Assembly: GCA_035041965.1 (NCBI GenBank)
Contig: JAPYMA010001591.1
Location: forward strand, 1-64,000
Length of the DNA: 64,000 bases
Source of the DNA: Anisakis pegreffii
Taxonomy: Eukaryota > Nematoda > Chromadorea > Rhabditida > Anisakidae
Direction of reading: 5' to 3'
Made by a program: the position numbers and the translations under genes. Within the stretch, counting starts at the first letter, position 1; each line of letters starts with the position of its first letter. Under the pieces are notes generated by a model, which saw only the letters and a program-made list of their open reading frames with translations, did no database searches and was not told where the DNA came from. Of this stretch, positions 1 through 12,500 are shown piece after piece.

Positions 1-33
1 CTTAGTTTGGCCATCACTCGCGCTTAGGCTCAC

Positions 34-1657
34 CGGTTTGCACCTTCTCAACAGGAGCTACTGAAAACTTTCTGGCTGCAATTGTCTCGCAAAATTGCGA
101 TATTTCAGCTCTTGTCAGCTTCCAATAAGCTGAGCAATGCACCTCAAATAGTCTTCCTCGGGTGAACGAATGACAGATTTGTTAACGGGTCATTCATTCT
201 TTTGCATTTTTTTACTTCGTGCAATCGAAGAATGATCACTCACAGCACAAAGTTGGACATTTATGAAAAATACCCGAATCTTCATGAAAATCTTTAAGAA
301 AAAAATAACTCAAAAAAACTGAATTCCAGATCCAAGAATTTGCCAGCGGGCTTATGAAACTTGCATTTTTACAAGATGTTTCGTGTATGCTCGCTCATCT
401 ACGACCCACACTAATCTCCTTCCGGCTGTAGCCAAATGTGAAGAAAATTATAATGAGTGTTTGTCGAATTAATCAGGTAAGCTTCCTCAATTTTAATGTA
501 TCACCGATTCGACTTGCTCAGACTTTCCAAGATCAAGTATTCACCAGGGCTGACCTTACACCTAGTTTCATCTAGTTTTGATTTTTGAAACAGTCGGCAC
601 GGAACATTGATCATTTCGATAAACACAAAATCCTTTTCATGAGCGAACTCTTTCTGAATGATTTTTTCACCTGCCGATGTGATGAGGGAGCGATTGAATG
701 TTTGGTGTTCAAATGTTGCGAGATGTCATCAGCAAATTGGTGATACAGCTAATGAACAATGTTTATTTGAAGGCGTGCAGGAGTGAAGTCGTCATTGTTT
801 GCTTCATATTCACCTCCTGGAATGAGATTCAACATTGTCGACGAATAGATGGCCATTATTCAACTACAAAGTGATATCGTTGTTTGTGCTAATGCAAATG
901 TGCTAAATTCATTAACAGTTTTCATAATGTTCCGAGAACTCATAATTTGTTTGCTGATCACTGTTACAAATAAAGAATTTGTTGAACATATCGACGTTTT
1001 CTGTCCTGGTCAATGACCTTCACATGTTTTTTGCAGCTTCTTGTGCGCATCTTATTAGCATGTTTATGCTACTTGCGAATAAAGATTGTCTCGACTTTCT
1101 ACCATAATTTTCGCTGCAGAATCCCAAAGCAGAACGACCACGTGGTACACACTTATCACGAAACAGATGCCTATGACACGATTGAGCAGTTACTTCATTC
1201 ACAAAAACCGCCTTTGTTGTCTTTCGTTTCCAATATACGTTCATTATAGTTATTGTTTCGAAATCTGTTCGTGTTATTCCATTTTTTATTGTCCAAATGG
1301 ATATATTGGTTGAACTCTTGTAGTTTTGTGGATATTTCTTTGACTGTACTTTTTTGTGTTGCTTTTGTGATAATTTCGTGTTTTCATGCCTTCATCGCCG
1401 TGGTGTGTTCGGGACATTTGCGGGGCTTTTAAGCATTCCTTCTCACTTATTTTCGTGAACACTGATAGCGTCACATTTGTTGTCACTTTGAAATTGATAT
1501 TATTCCGATTTGTTGAATACTAATAGTTTTAGGCCAAACAAAGCGGTCACTAATGCTTCCCTCCGCTGTACGTTCGTTAACCATATAGCAGATTATCTCA
1601 TTCACATGTTCAAATTGACATTTTGTTTTGTCGATATCAACATGTTTCCGAATGAAG
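34..1657 (-). CDS. Unidentified minus-strand gene, partial (runs off left edge)
   Basis: A phase-consistent chain of exon-like blocks can be read on the minus strand: 1657-1540, 1220-1024 (or from 1211), 953-917, 748-671, 632-560, 425-373 and 142-34. The last ends at a GTGAGC donor, so the gene continues to the left of the window. The conceptual product is charged and not low-complexity, with pieces such as QFEHVNEIICYM, SCHRHLFRDKCVPRG, DFVFIEMINVPCRLFQKSKL and KLTRAEISQFCETIAARKF. I do not recognise the family. Splice phases agree across all seven blocks, but several sites are weak (acceptors ending GAG and AAG, donors gtttgg and gttaat) and the first coding exon is not settled. A chain built this permissively in AT-rich DNA may contain wrong exons. 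The existence of a minus gene here is more secure than its exact structure. Confidence 0.38.
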
Positions 1658-2140
1658 CTAAACGATTTATATGGAATGAAAATAACAAAACGGATTACTG
1701 AACGAACTGGATTCATTTTCAGCTGAATGTTCAATGGTCGTACCAATTTGAGTTGTTGGCAAACTATGAAAGCTGTTCATGTTACACATTTACATAAGCA
1801 TCAACGATCATGAACAACATGCTATGAAGAAAATGCATTTTGATATGCCAGAATCATAGTCACTTCACCTTAATGCATACTCATCACTGATAGCGCGTGG
1901 AAAGAATGTCGAATGATTAGGATAATCAGAATTCCTATTCGCGAGTAATACAAGCATGACTTTCAAGAATGAAGAGAAAGCATCAATCAGAAATTTATAT
2001 TTGTATTAAAGCAAAAAGATCTGCGAAAATATCTCGCCGTAAGATCGATTGGTAATATTCGTTCATTCACCGATTGTATAATGTTCCAATTGAACAACTA
2101 TATTTCACATGCCTGAGGCTCACGAACGTGGTCTATTACA

Positions 2141-2204
2141 TCTGGTCTAACCCGGTCTAGTATATCTTTTCATCTGGTCTAACCCGGTCTAGTATATCTT
2201 TTCA
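2141..2204. repeat. Two-copy 32-bp tandem repeat
   Basis: A 32-base unit starting TCTGGTCTAACCCGG is present twice in direct tandem (2141-2172 and 2173-2204) with no mismatch seen. It lies just outside the left end of the inverted-repeat element that begins at 2325. The perfect copies suggest a recent duplication or strand slippage. Confidence 0.85.
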
Positions 2205-2324
2205 TATCCAAACCTTTCGGTTTTTAGGTTCGTTATCGAACGAACCCAACAACCAAACAGTTGGGATGTGAAAGGATTAACCACAAAATATTTGTTCAGC
2301 TGAATATAAATTCATTTTCAGGTA

Positions 2325-3563
2325 GGGTTTGCACAGGATTCCGGGATTTCAGTTCTGATCCCGGGATTTAGGTTTCAAAAAATGCCGAGATCTTCAGACT
2401 TGATGAGAAAGGTCAATTTGTGTGAATTTTGATAGTATTCTCATATTTAAGCAAGCCTTAATCAATCACATCTCATTCATATGCAGTCATCTTTGCTGAT
2501 TGCCCTCTATCATTGATGAATAGCTAAGGAAATAGACGCAAATTGAACGAATGACATGATCAACAACAGCTCGATGAACTTTATCGTAACATTCCATTGA
2601 ATATTCAACTGATTATTCTGCTCTTCATTGGTTTATATCACACTCATCCGGATGCATTCTAAGCAGACTAACAGAGATGGTCACATTTTCTAATAAGAAC
2701 CAAGAGTAACAAAGTTCAACGAAATTTTGAGTTGTTTCCTCCCACGCGATTTGTTCAGCTTCAATATCCCATCTGTTAATTCAACTGCATGTTCTAAAGA
2801 CTGCAAGTTTTTTACTTCTCGATGAACTTTATCGATCTGAAAATTATTTGAAAACATTTTCATCCGATCGAAATGTACATAAATTCTCACTGAGTTCACT
2901 CATAATGAGAATTCATTGTCGAAGTGAGCAAAATTGTTCCATTCAAAAGTATCTTAAGCTTGAATATCGAGTACATTTCCATGATTTCTGATCGACATTA
3001 TCAAATATGTAAGTGCTCGATGGTTCGATGAAAATCCATTGCAGATATTTCTTACCTTTTTAGATGAACTTTGAACTTTTAATTATTTCAAAATTCAAAT
3101 GATATAATTCCTGCGGTGTATTTCTTCCGTAAAAAATCGAAATTTTCGAAACGGCAGAATTCAGCTGAAGTTAATATTAAGAGAAAATGGACTTGAAGCA
3201 TCGCAAATAAGTGTTCGAGAATCAAGAATTTCATATTCACATGCAATTATACTGTTATTAGCTTAGTCCCGAGATAACAGGATGCCTCAGCATAGAAAAT
3301 GCAGTATACCCATACGACATGATCATTAGTGTCATTATATGAACAATTAATTTGAATTTGAATAATTTGGTTTCTTGGATTTGTTCAATAATTTGTTGAA
3401 TTATCTCCTTTCTGATTAATAATGAACATATTGGTTCGAAAAAAATGTGTTTAAACATGTGCCGGTCGATATTTCAAGAATTGTTCAGTCTCGTGATCAA
3501 AAGTCGATCCCAGGATTAAATCCCGACCCTGGAATTGAAAAAACGTCGAGATTTTGCAAACCC
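2325..3563. mobile_element. TA-flanked inverted-repeat DNA element, 1.24 kb, non-autonomous
   Basis: The left end reads GGGTTTGCA (2325-2333) and the right end is its exact complement TGCAAACCC (3555-3563). Each is flanked by TA (2323-2324 and 3564-3565), as expected for the target duplication of Tc1/mariner-like transposons. Subterminal sequences also match imperfectly in inverted orientation (ATCCCGGGATTT-type words near 2342-2375 and 3507-3535). Short open frames inside show no transposase motif, so this is best seen as a non-autonomous or decayed element. The terminal repeat is short, which limits confidence. Confidence 0.55.
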
Positions 3564-4109
3564 TATTCTCATGTCATCTTGAAGTGGTAATTAACTATTA
3601 TTTCTAACATTTCATAAATGACATAATTTCATTCCGATAAAGCATGTTTACGATTACAAATAACGGAGCAAACAATAATATCATTCATTCACATGACATT
3701 AAGGAGGAGATCCATTCATTTACATCTAAAGGAACGAGACTTATTGGTGATAACGGATTAGTCATTATTTCGCAGTACTTTCATGATGAAAGAAATTGAT
3801 AAAAAAGATGAATTAGATAAAGAACTGCATACTTTGAACGCTACCGATGGCTGCGGGAAGAATGCTTCTTCAATATTGTTTACATCAATTACATGATCAT
3901 TACTTAACGCATTCAAAATTCTAAAGATGCTTAAACAACTATGTTATGCTTTCGCTTAACTTTAACATGCATTCGTTCGTATCGATTAAGAGAGATTAAC
4001 CGTGCAAGCTGTATAAGTATCGATTATGAATGCGATTCGAACGGAATGAAATGCATAAAAATATAATTCGATCATCTCAAGTCATCAGATAAAACAAATC
4101 GCTCCTTAC

Positions 4110-4175
4110 CTCAGCTCGCACCCATCTTGACGAAACGTTTACCTGAACGACTAAGTTCTCTTCAAAAACCACCAT
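4110..4175 (-). CDS. Possible first coding exon of a minus-strand gene
   Basis: On the minus strand an ATG at 4175 opens a 22-codon frame (starting MVVFEENLVVQ) ending exactly at a GTAAGG donor after 4110. An AG acceptor-like site lies 4 bases upstream of the ATG, as for trans-splicing. It could be the 5' exon of the gene whose later exons lie at 1657-34, but I could not find the connecting exon, and the 1657 block needs a different phase. The plus strand also has a gtaagt word nearby (4194), so strand assignment is not certain. Confidence 0.22.
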
Positions 4176-5032
4176 CCTTCTAATACTTCTCTTGGTAAGT
4201 TCGCCGTTTGATCGAAATATTTTTATTGTTATCACCGAATGTAGTACTACGTTATCACTGCTCTACTAAACTGTTATTAGCGCTCATTTGAATTCTGATT
4301 TGTTCGATCTGAGTTGTTTTTACAGTTCATTGCTCTTTGTATTATTTTTGAAATCATAGCCCAAAATCAAGACGTCATTCGTAATTTTTGTCAATAAATA
4401 TATGCAGATAGCCAATCATTTCAGTATTGGTGTGAATTCATAGCTTCCAGACATATATGGTCATGACAGGCAAATTCCAACGTTGTGAAGAAAAGAATCC
4501 GAGTAGGGCACGATGTGAGAAGAGTTATGATTGGGACTGACTATAGCGTAGCAATCGTTGGTAGGTTCTCAGCACCTGTTACCAATCATGCAATTGAAGA
4601 AAATTTTCAACCCAGAGTTTACACAATCTATTTCGTCAATATTCCTTCGTTCATATTCATTGATTGAACAATGGGATGTTTCACTGATCAGCTGTTTTCA
4701 GGAGATATGCTAGCAAAAGTGTGGTAAATATGGGTGTGTGCGTGCAATGCAAATAGAGATTACCGATGTGCCGAGAACGGATCGTGCATTTATTTATGCG
4801 AGTAAACGTGACGGAAAATAAGATAATTGTGCGCTGAAATTTTGAATTGCAGACTTCAACCTTATGTAAATGACATGTTGCATTATCGCATATTATCGAA
4901 AATAACTTTTAATGCAGTGATATCACATCACAACACCATAAAATGCCAAATAACTTTAACGACGATAAGGATGCACCACTCATTCTTACGTCTGACAAAT
5001 GATAAAATACGTTCACAAGTGGGAATTGTTTG

Positions 5033-5995
5033 TTAACGGGATTCAGTTTGGAAGAAGTTTCCAGCAACTGGAGCGCCCAGGCCATTATTGGACGCAAACT
5101 GCTTGGCGCTGAACTTGGGACGTTGAGAAACAGAATTTGCGTTAAGTTGCGCAGATTGTTGATACGCCAGAAATACGTATCGATGCAAGCCGCTGCCCGA
5201 CGGTGGTGTTGGTGGAGCGTACGGAGTGAGTGTTTGACCTTGGTCAATACTGGAACCAGGTACATTTACAACCAGCCAATGTAGCCACTGACCCATTGTT
5301 GGTCTCTTACGTGATGGTGCGTCTGGATCGACCATCATTAGCGTATAGAGCTTTTGCGATTCACTTGGCCAGTTCACAGTCGGTTGTTTGCGTGCATCGG
5401 ACGGTTTAAGAACCGTACCGCATTGTACGCTATGCTGGCCATACGAGACGGCCAATACATCTGCTGGAGAAGTATCAACAACGTCAGGAACAACCTGCTC
5501 TCGGATGAAATCACAACCTGAATTAGAATCGTTTTTATCCACGAATATTCTTTTTTTGATGGCAAAGAGGCTATTTCAGGTCAATGGCGTAGCCAGCATT
5601 TCTCCGGGGTTTGAAGGTGGGGGAGGGGGGCGGAGGGGAGGGTGGGGAGAAGCGTAAAATAGACCAGTTTAAAGAAAAGCTGAATTTTACATTTTTGTAC
5701 GTTTACTTTTTCTTCCTTCTCCATCAACTCCTTCTTTCTCTTCTTCCCAACTTCTCCATTCTCCCTTCTCCTCCATTTCCTTTTCCTACATTCCCCCATT
5801 GGCTACGCCACTGCTTCAAATGATTCTACCTTTGAACGGTGCACGAAACTACTAATAAGTACTCATAGATAACGAACTGAAACACGCGTGAAACAAAAAG
5901 TTTTTACAACAACATCAAAACCACACTTCAACTTTACCTGCCATGACGGAAACCGTAAGCAACGAAACGAGAATGACTTCTGGAAGGAAACTCAT
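5033..5995 (-). CDS. Secreted phosphatidylethanolamine-binding protein (PEBP family)
   Basis: Two exons on the minus strand, 5995-5938 and 5517-5033, encode about 180 aa. Residues 1-19 (MSFLPEVILVSLLTVSVMA) form a clear signal peptide, so the protein should be secreted, like OV-16-type nematode PEBPs. The PEBP core follows: the DPDAPSR motif and the HWLVVNVPG strand form the ligand pocket, and GSGLHRYVFLAY is the second signature. PEBPs bind anionic phospholipid headgroups and often modulate kinases or act as secreted antigens; the ligand here is unknown. The intron splits a Gly codon (G|GT) and leaves the frame intact. A TTTCAG acceptor 18 bases upstream of the ATG (6014-6015) fits spliced-leader trans-splicing. 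The only intron carries an inverted-repeat element. An AATAAA on the minus strand lies about 240 bases past the stop. Confidence 0.92.
5582..5813. mobile_element. Miniature inverted-repeat element in the PEBP intron
   Basis: Both ends carry the complement of one another: CAATGGCGTAGCCA on the left and TGGCTACGCCACTG on the right, with one mismatch. The 232-bp interior has no credible coding frame: a G-rich left arm (5617-5652) and a C/T-rich right arm could fold back. The CARTGGCGTAGCCA terminus is the kind seen in many animal DNA-transposon derivatives. The 8 bases outside each end match at 5 positions, compatible with an aged hAT-like 8-bp duplication, but this is weak. Confidence 0.65.
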
Positions 5996-7167
5996 TGGAG
6001 ACCCAAATAACACCTGAAATCACATTATGTGGCTAATATGCCACAAGCTGGTTCCTCTGAATCTAATTTTGCAAAAGTTTAAAAATTCGATCGAAGTTCA
6101 ATTTATCATGATATATTTGGATTTGAAACACGAGAAGTTTGAAGCGGTGGAGTTACGATGAAACGGAGCGAAGCACTCGCATTCCAACTGATCATGAGCG
6201 TAGATTGCTCAAGGCAAATACACATAAACATTGTATATTATCATAATATCAATTCAAAAAATCAACACGCCCTGTGCGAACAAATGTTTATAGCAATGGA
6301 AACGTTGAGCAATTGAACGAATTTAAACGATGCTAAGAACAACTGTTGGTGATGGTCTTTTGCATGAAGTTGGTTCCGTGGATGGAGTTGAACTACTCAA
6401 AGAAAAAACTCATTTTTAGAATTGTTACGAAAAAACGCATTCAAAACCAGTTAGTTCTCTTTTGCAGCATGTTGATGGATAGATGAACATGTCTTGAATT
6501 GTGTTCTTATTTATTTGAAAGCTGCACTCTTGTTCCATCCTAAAGCAGAAGACATGCTGCACCAACCGCATTGACATTATCATGATTTATTGTAAATATG
6601 CGAGCCCATCACGCCCTCTTTACCATTTATGAACAAACATACTCGATGAATAACTCTTCAAGTATGGAACACGTGTTGAATAAAAATTGGATATTTTGAA
6701 AATTTAGAGGAAGTGGGATGAAAAAATTAATCAATTGGAAAGCTGAATTTAGTATAGCAATTTTCAGCGATGAGCGTGGAACTCAGCCACGAGCTGCTAT
6801 AGCGATTGCATGAAGGGAATATAATTGATATTGTTTAAAATAGTATCATACATATACATTCGAAAAAGACATCCAGAATAAAAAGACACTTCAAAAGTGC
6901 AACTTCATCTATTTTCATTCATAACAAATTCAGTCACATGTCACTAATATTTTCATGTTATTGATGAATATTCCCCTACAATATTTCTTTCGGCGTTTAT
7001 TTTGTATTAACACAGTATTATATATCGAAACACAAAGCATTCATAAGGTACAAACACAAAGAGGGAGGAGATCCTCCAAATGAGATATACGAAAGTTAAG
7101 TTTCATCATCCAAATCGATTGTGCATGATATCCGTGTACATCTTATACATATTCAGCTAAGTACAGA

Positions 7168-8278
7168 TCATATATCACTTTGGTGTCCCTCACGAATTGT
7201 CTCTTTCGCGCTCTGTCGCGACAATTTCCCCCAGCTGGTGTAGAAATTTTGTTTTTCATTGAGAGTGGTGATCCAACGAGAAAAATGATCCATTGATTGG
7301 GTGATGCAGCCAGCTGCGGTTCTGTCAACGTCACTGAAACTGTTGCCATTGTCATGCGAAGTCTTCTTCAGACCATAATCAGCACGGAGCATAATCAGCT
7401 CGTAAACTAAGCAAACTTAAGCCAGGCTATGAAGTGGTTTAAAATTGAATAGTGCTAAACATAAAAATGAATCAATCCTGTTGTCAAAATCTACATTTAT
7501 GCTCTGCAATAGTTATCATTGTATGCGATACGCATAAAATTAGCAGTCGTTTCTGCTTTACTGAACTGGCATGCCATCAAAAGCTTGAGTAGCATGATAA
7601 AATGATAGTTGTGAACTGAATCACTAAATTAAAAAAAACGAAATTATTGTCGATAATATTCTATTGATAAGAATTTGATAAGAATCTGACAGCAAAAAGA
7701 ATATGAGCACAGCTAACTGGGTGCTCAAGCATCACTTCTTATCTTCTGCGTATTCGTCAAAGTTTCATAACGAACAATTCAGAACGGTACACTTATCTGT
7801 AGGACGAGTAGGTATAAATGATTAGTTACATTATTGCACAATATAAAGTCTGGTATCAGACAAACTCTCTGATAACAACGAAATAATATCTGATGATTTC
7901 AAGAACTGCGTATAAACTCTGAAAAGAAAGATAAATATTTTTGGTGACAAAATTAAAAATCTAACAGTCTGGATAAAATATGTAATTGCTGTAGAAATCG
8001 GAACAGTATATCAATTTGCAATGGATTTGGTGTGGCTTTCTAAAACCAAAATGGTGATTGAACTTGAAAACATTATTGGTCCCTCTCAGATGGTTTCGTC
8101 TCTCTCAACCTACAGTAACATTTACACAAGCAATGCGCCAATATTTTTCCAATTACGGAACCAATAAAGTTAAAACTCACATCTCAATTGGCTTCTTCGA
8201 AGTTTGAAATCATGCGACAAAAATCGTGGCCGAAATGATGGTTGCGTAAATCGGACACAGCTTATCAGCGAGAGGAAG
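7168..8278 (-). CDS. Possible small minus-strand gene, two exons seen
   Basis: A minus-strand block from 7406 to a TGA at 7168 follows a good acceptor (TTTGCTTAG) and encodes 78 aa, with segments such as MDHFSRWITTLNEKQNFYT and WGKLSRQSAKETIREG that look amphipathic and protein-like. An upstream block 8278-8181 lies between ATATCAG and a strong GTGAGT donor, and its phase matches the terminal exon. No family is recognised and no start codon is fixed. The same DNA is open in a second minus frame over 7355-7143, so this could still be chance. Confidence 0.3.
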
Positions 8279-9124
8279 CTGATATCACGAGGTGTCAGGT
8301 GTTTTCCGTCGGCAATTCAGTGTTCAATGGCTTGATTAGGTTCGAGTTTTTTCTTGAATCAGTTGTTCGGTGAGCGACTGATTTTGGTTAGTTCAGCGAC
8401 TTTGCTTACTCCCTATTAAATCCACAGTAACATTTACACAAGTAATTTGTTTTCCAATTACGGAACTGATAAAATGTCGACACAGTTTCTTTTATACAAC
8501 AAGTGGACTATCCAAAATGGAGAGCGTCTTATAGAGGGTCAATCTTAGGTTACTGATTAGTTGGGGATCAGCTCAAGCTCATAAATTCTTCAGACAACTT
8601 GAATTGCCAATACACCCACACTCGTAGTTACACAACCAGTGTACGGACACTTTCTCACAATCATCTGACCAATTTTTTTAAGCAATTTTTCAGTTACCGT
8701 AATGACACTTTTTCACACAAGCGATTTTTTGCTGACTCTTTTTATGTGCCCACTCGATCGTGGTGCTGCCTTTGTGATACTTACGCTAGTCTCTTGATGA
8801 TATTATTTTGCTTCAAGTACTGAATAAAGAAGCTTTCGCTCATTTTTCTTCAAGACTTCGTGTTTCTATCAGATCTCTTATGTAGCAATTTTAGTTTTGG
8901 TGGTTGATCAACTTTTTCGATGGTCAGCAATTGATCATCAAATGGTCATCAGAAGGATGATTAGTGATGAATCAATAACTACGACACGGTTACATGTGAC
9001 CTTTATATTGTTTCGATTTTGTTTTGCCTATATACAATAATTCAAAAGCTACGTCACAAAGTTTTGAGATATTATCATTTGAGAGCTGTGATATTCCATC
9101 GTTTTAGATATCACAGTCAAGATT

Positions 9125-9517
9125 ATGGTGTTCCACAGACCTGCTGGGCTGTTGTATTGTAGTGATTGGAATCGTAAAATCACAGAAACTCTGATGAGTT
9201 ATATCATTAAAGTAAGTTCATCAGGATGTTGCCTCTGCAAAAATTAAGTTTAGAGCGTAATTCTGGTTAGTAAAGCGTGACTGATCAGCATTCTCCTACA
9301 CAGCACCTCCAAGCTCTCTTTGACTATACAATGGTGGTTGTCATGGTCTCGTGCTTCGCGTTCTCTTACATCGATTGTTTGTAAGCGAAATATCAGACGA
9401 AAACCTAACACTGCTTTGAGAAGCGAAAAGAAATCGGTTAAGAATTCGTCAGTGATATCAAAGCAGACAATTCCTCATGATCAAAATAGTCTTTTGAAAA
9501 CATTATTAGACAAGTGA
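9125..9517 (+). CDS. Possible small single-pass membrane protein
   Basis: An ATG at 9125, 17 bases after a TTTTAG acceptor-like site, opens 29 codons (MVFHRPAGLLYCSDWNRK...) ending exactly at a consensus GTAAGT donor (9212). The next block starts after CTACACAG at 9303 in the required phase and encodes HLQALFDYTMVVVMVSCFAF, a likely membrane segment. A third block from 9397 (after ATATCAG) encodes a basic tail to the TGA at 9517. The second intron is the weak point: the obvious gtaagc donor at 9381 would leave only 16 bases, so an earlier donor (for example at 9360, intron 37 bases) must be used. The product would be about 90 aa; no family is recognised. Confidence 0.38.
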
Positions 9518-12500
9518 AGTGAAATCGGACAACCTTGATTTGACAATCTCCTCATGTCCTCCTGACATCCCAAAATTCTGTCTAACAATAAGAGGAGTTC
9601 GCCTCCCTCTCTCTCCCCCCCCCCACACCATTACCACTTCAAGAATCGCTGTTCTGCAAGATGAAATTTTCCGCACTGTCAGTAACTCTCTGTGGAAAAT
9701 ATGTTCGTCATATCTCTTCGCATGGATTATGATGGATTGAAATGAAACGCCGAGATCCAGTTAACTTTTCATGACCAAACGGGTTCAAACTTGAGTGTTC
9801 GGCATTCATAGAATTCGGTGGATTTGTTATGGCTTTGCATTTCAAAGTAATTTCTAAAGAATAATATTATAAAGGAGCTTACGAGCTTTTATTTGTGGGG
9901 ATATTGAAAAAGCTAACGTTTCTATGGCACTTTCATCATTTTTATGGGACTCTGGAGTTTATGGCCGGGCTTATGAGCGGTGCTGTGCGGAGATTTCGTT
10001 GATTGAATCTAGTCACAAGCAGTTGCTATGGAGTAGTCTAGCTTGAATGTAATGAATTTTGAATGTGAAGAAGGATGTTTGTCATGGAAATGTGAATGAA
10101 TTTTTTGTTTCAACATCTCACTGGTGTTTCGTTGAATTTGAATGAAGCTAAATCAAATCGAAGCTCTGTTCAAGCTACATGGTTTCAATGAACATTTAAG
10201 CTTCGTCTGGAATTAGTCGCAAGTTTTGTTTGGTTCCCGCTGAAATTTTCCTAAAATCTTTTTGTTGTGTAACAATATTGTTCCATTGATAACGAGATCT
10301 GGGTCGATGGCCAAAGAACAAAACCGAAAAAAATGTGATTAGTGGTGCTCGATGAGCATAAGCACGTTGTGCCGCTGTTAAACATTTGCCGTTGCGTCAT
10401 CTGTTTCTAATTTTAATTTGTTAAAAATTCAATGGTTATTTTTTATTGTTTCCCAACTCCATCGCTGATAATAAGAAGAATCACAACTTGAAATTGTGCA
10501 CTACCTGAACGCTATGGCAATCACTGAAGGCAGATGGAAGTTAATTGCTAATCAGAAGCATTGTCGAAACATCGCAAACACATCACTGATTTATCAACGT
10601 CCCCGTCAACAGATCAATAAATGTTTGTGTTCGTATTGAATGTGTGAGAAAATGCTTTGATCTTTCGTTGAAGTTGAAAATATGAAATGTATTCATATGA
10701 AAAAGATGCTCGAAAAGAACGCGAACAATTGTTGAGGAGTCGTTGTTGTTCTATTTTTAGATCGTTTCGTTAGTGTGTCACATCTGCAAATTTCATTCCT
10801 TCATTGAATTTTAGATTCTTCATTCAGTTCATTTCAAATTAATTCCACATTCCTTTCCATTAATCATCCATCATTCAGCACGAACCAATCTCATAAGCTC
10901 GTTCACTCAATCGTTTGTTTGCTAACTCGCTTCTCTTCACTTCTGTACTCGTCGCTCCCAAAAGACGCCTTCCACTTGGTTGATGAAGTGAACTTCTTAT
11001 GCATAAAATCTTCAAGTAATCATGTCAGAATGCTCAGATGAACGCTTCAATCAAATATTCAGTATTAGTTTACTTTACGCTCAAACTCTTGAAAGTCTAA
11101 CAAGTCCTTTTTGTAGCAATTCATAATTGCATTGAAGGAATAGTTGGCTGGCTGGAAATTCGAAAAATTACTTGCTGATTGAGTGAACGAGTGAAGATTA
11201 GTGCGAACGCAGAGCAGAGCAATGTGCACTCGCTCAATTTGAGTCTATTAATAGCCGAACATCAACCAAGCATCACTGCACACAAAGAATTAACCTTCTA
11301 AAAATAGCAGCCACCCTCCCTCCAAAGAACAACGCGGTGTGTGTTGTTTGTTGTGTCTGTTGATTGATGCGATGATTGAGTAGATATTTGTTTGTGTCGG
11401 TCGGTTAGCGTCTGTCTGTTGAATTGTCGTCGTTCGTTTAATGCTTCAAACAACAAAACTGGCTGATTGCATTGGGGCATTCGGCTGGCAGCAACTGCCT
11501 TCACAATAAAACTCAACTTTCGAAAGCTTAGCCAGTCGGCTCGGTCGGCTGTTGTCAATATCAAACACATAAACATAGACACACATAAACACAACTAACT
11601 TCAAATAACAATCTTTTCATATGAGCACAGCACAGCAAAACAAAAACATCTCAATAAACAACACATCATAACATGTTGTTGGGATAATTTGATTAATAAG
11701 ATCAAGCGAATGCTATCTCGCTTCTTTCATACTTCAGAAAATTTGCTTCTACTAACTACCGCATATTTATTATCCGTTAAAAATTGTCGTCGTTAATTCT
11801 CGCATCAAAATTTTCTCCGACCGCTAACTAACTCTTTGTTGATTCGATGTTTCGAAGATTTGTTTGCATTGCGAGGTAATATGCATTCGTTTCGATCGAA
11901 CAACGTGTGCAGCAGAAATTCTCAAAATACACTCAGTTGCTGCACGAAAAGCGCAATTTCTTCATTGGGCAGAATGCTACATAAATTTGAGCAATCAGTT
12001 ACAAATTGTATTTGATGAAAGCAACGCAACAAGAGAAGCAGCACAACAGTTTAATAGCGGCTTTGTTGACAACGACTGCTGCTTATCACTAGATTTAATA
12101 TTTATGTTTGACTTAATTGATTGTACATTCCTTCGTTCATTCACTCAGTCTTTTTCTCAAACTACACGTTCAAAGTGCAATAACACACGAAGAGATGTCT
12201 GAAAAGATAACTCAACCCCTAAAAAAACCTCAAATACCCAACCATAAGTTCAAATTTTATTCAATTCGTCTGATCTCATTCTTTCCCAAACCAAACAAAT
12301 AATCTCAAAAATATATTTCTGATTAAGCAATGTGTTCGTTCAATCGATCGAATTATTTTGAGATGTTGATTTCTGTACCGAAAGTCATCCGCAAGTACAC
12401 TGGAAATGTTCTGGTGTGCGTTCACCCATCTTATACTTAGTCCATCGGAATGCCGCGTTTCCAAATGATTATCGAAATCAATACAGTTTCATCATTTTTT

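Noticed and set aside
1013..1313. Plus-strand open frames
   Set aside because: They overlap the better supported minus-strand exon 1220-1024 and have no splice or leader context.
2690..3458. Minus-strand open frames inside the TA-flanked element
   Set aside because: No transposase motif (no DDE/D-like spacing or DNA-binding domain) and AT-driven composition.
5030..5284. Plus-strand open frames over the PEBP gene
   Set aside because: Antisense shadow of the PEBP coding exon.
11298..11594. 98-aa minus-strand frame
   Set aside because: Repetitive TGTTTGTGT-like DNA, no splice context and no recognisable motif.
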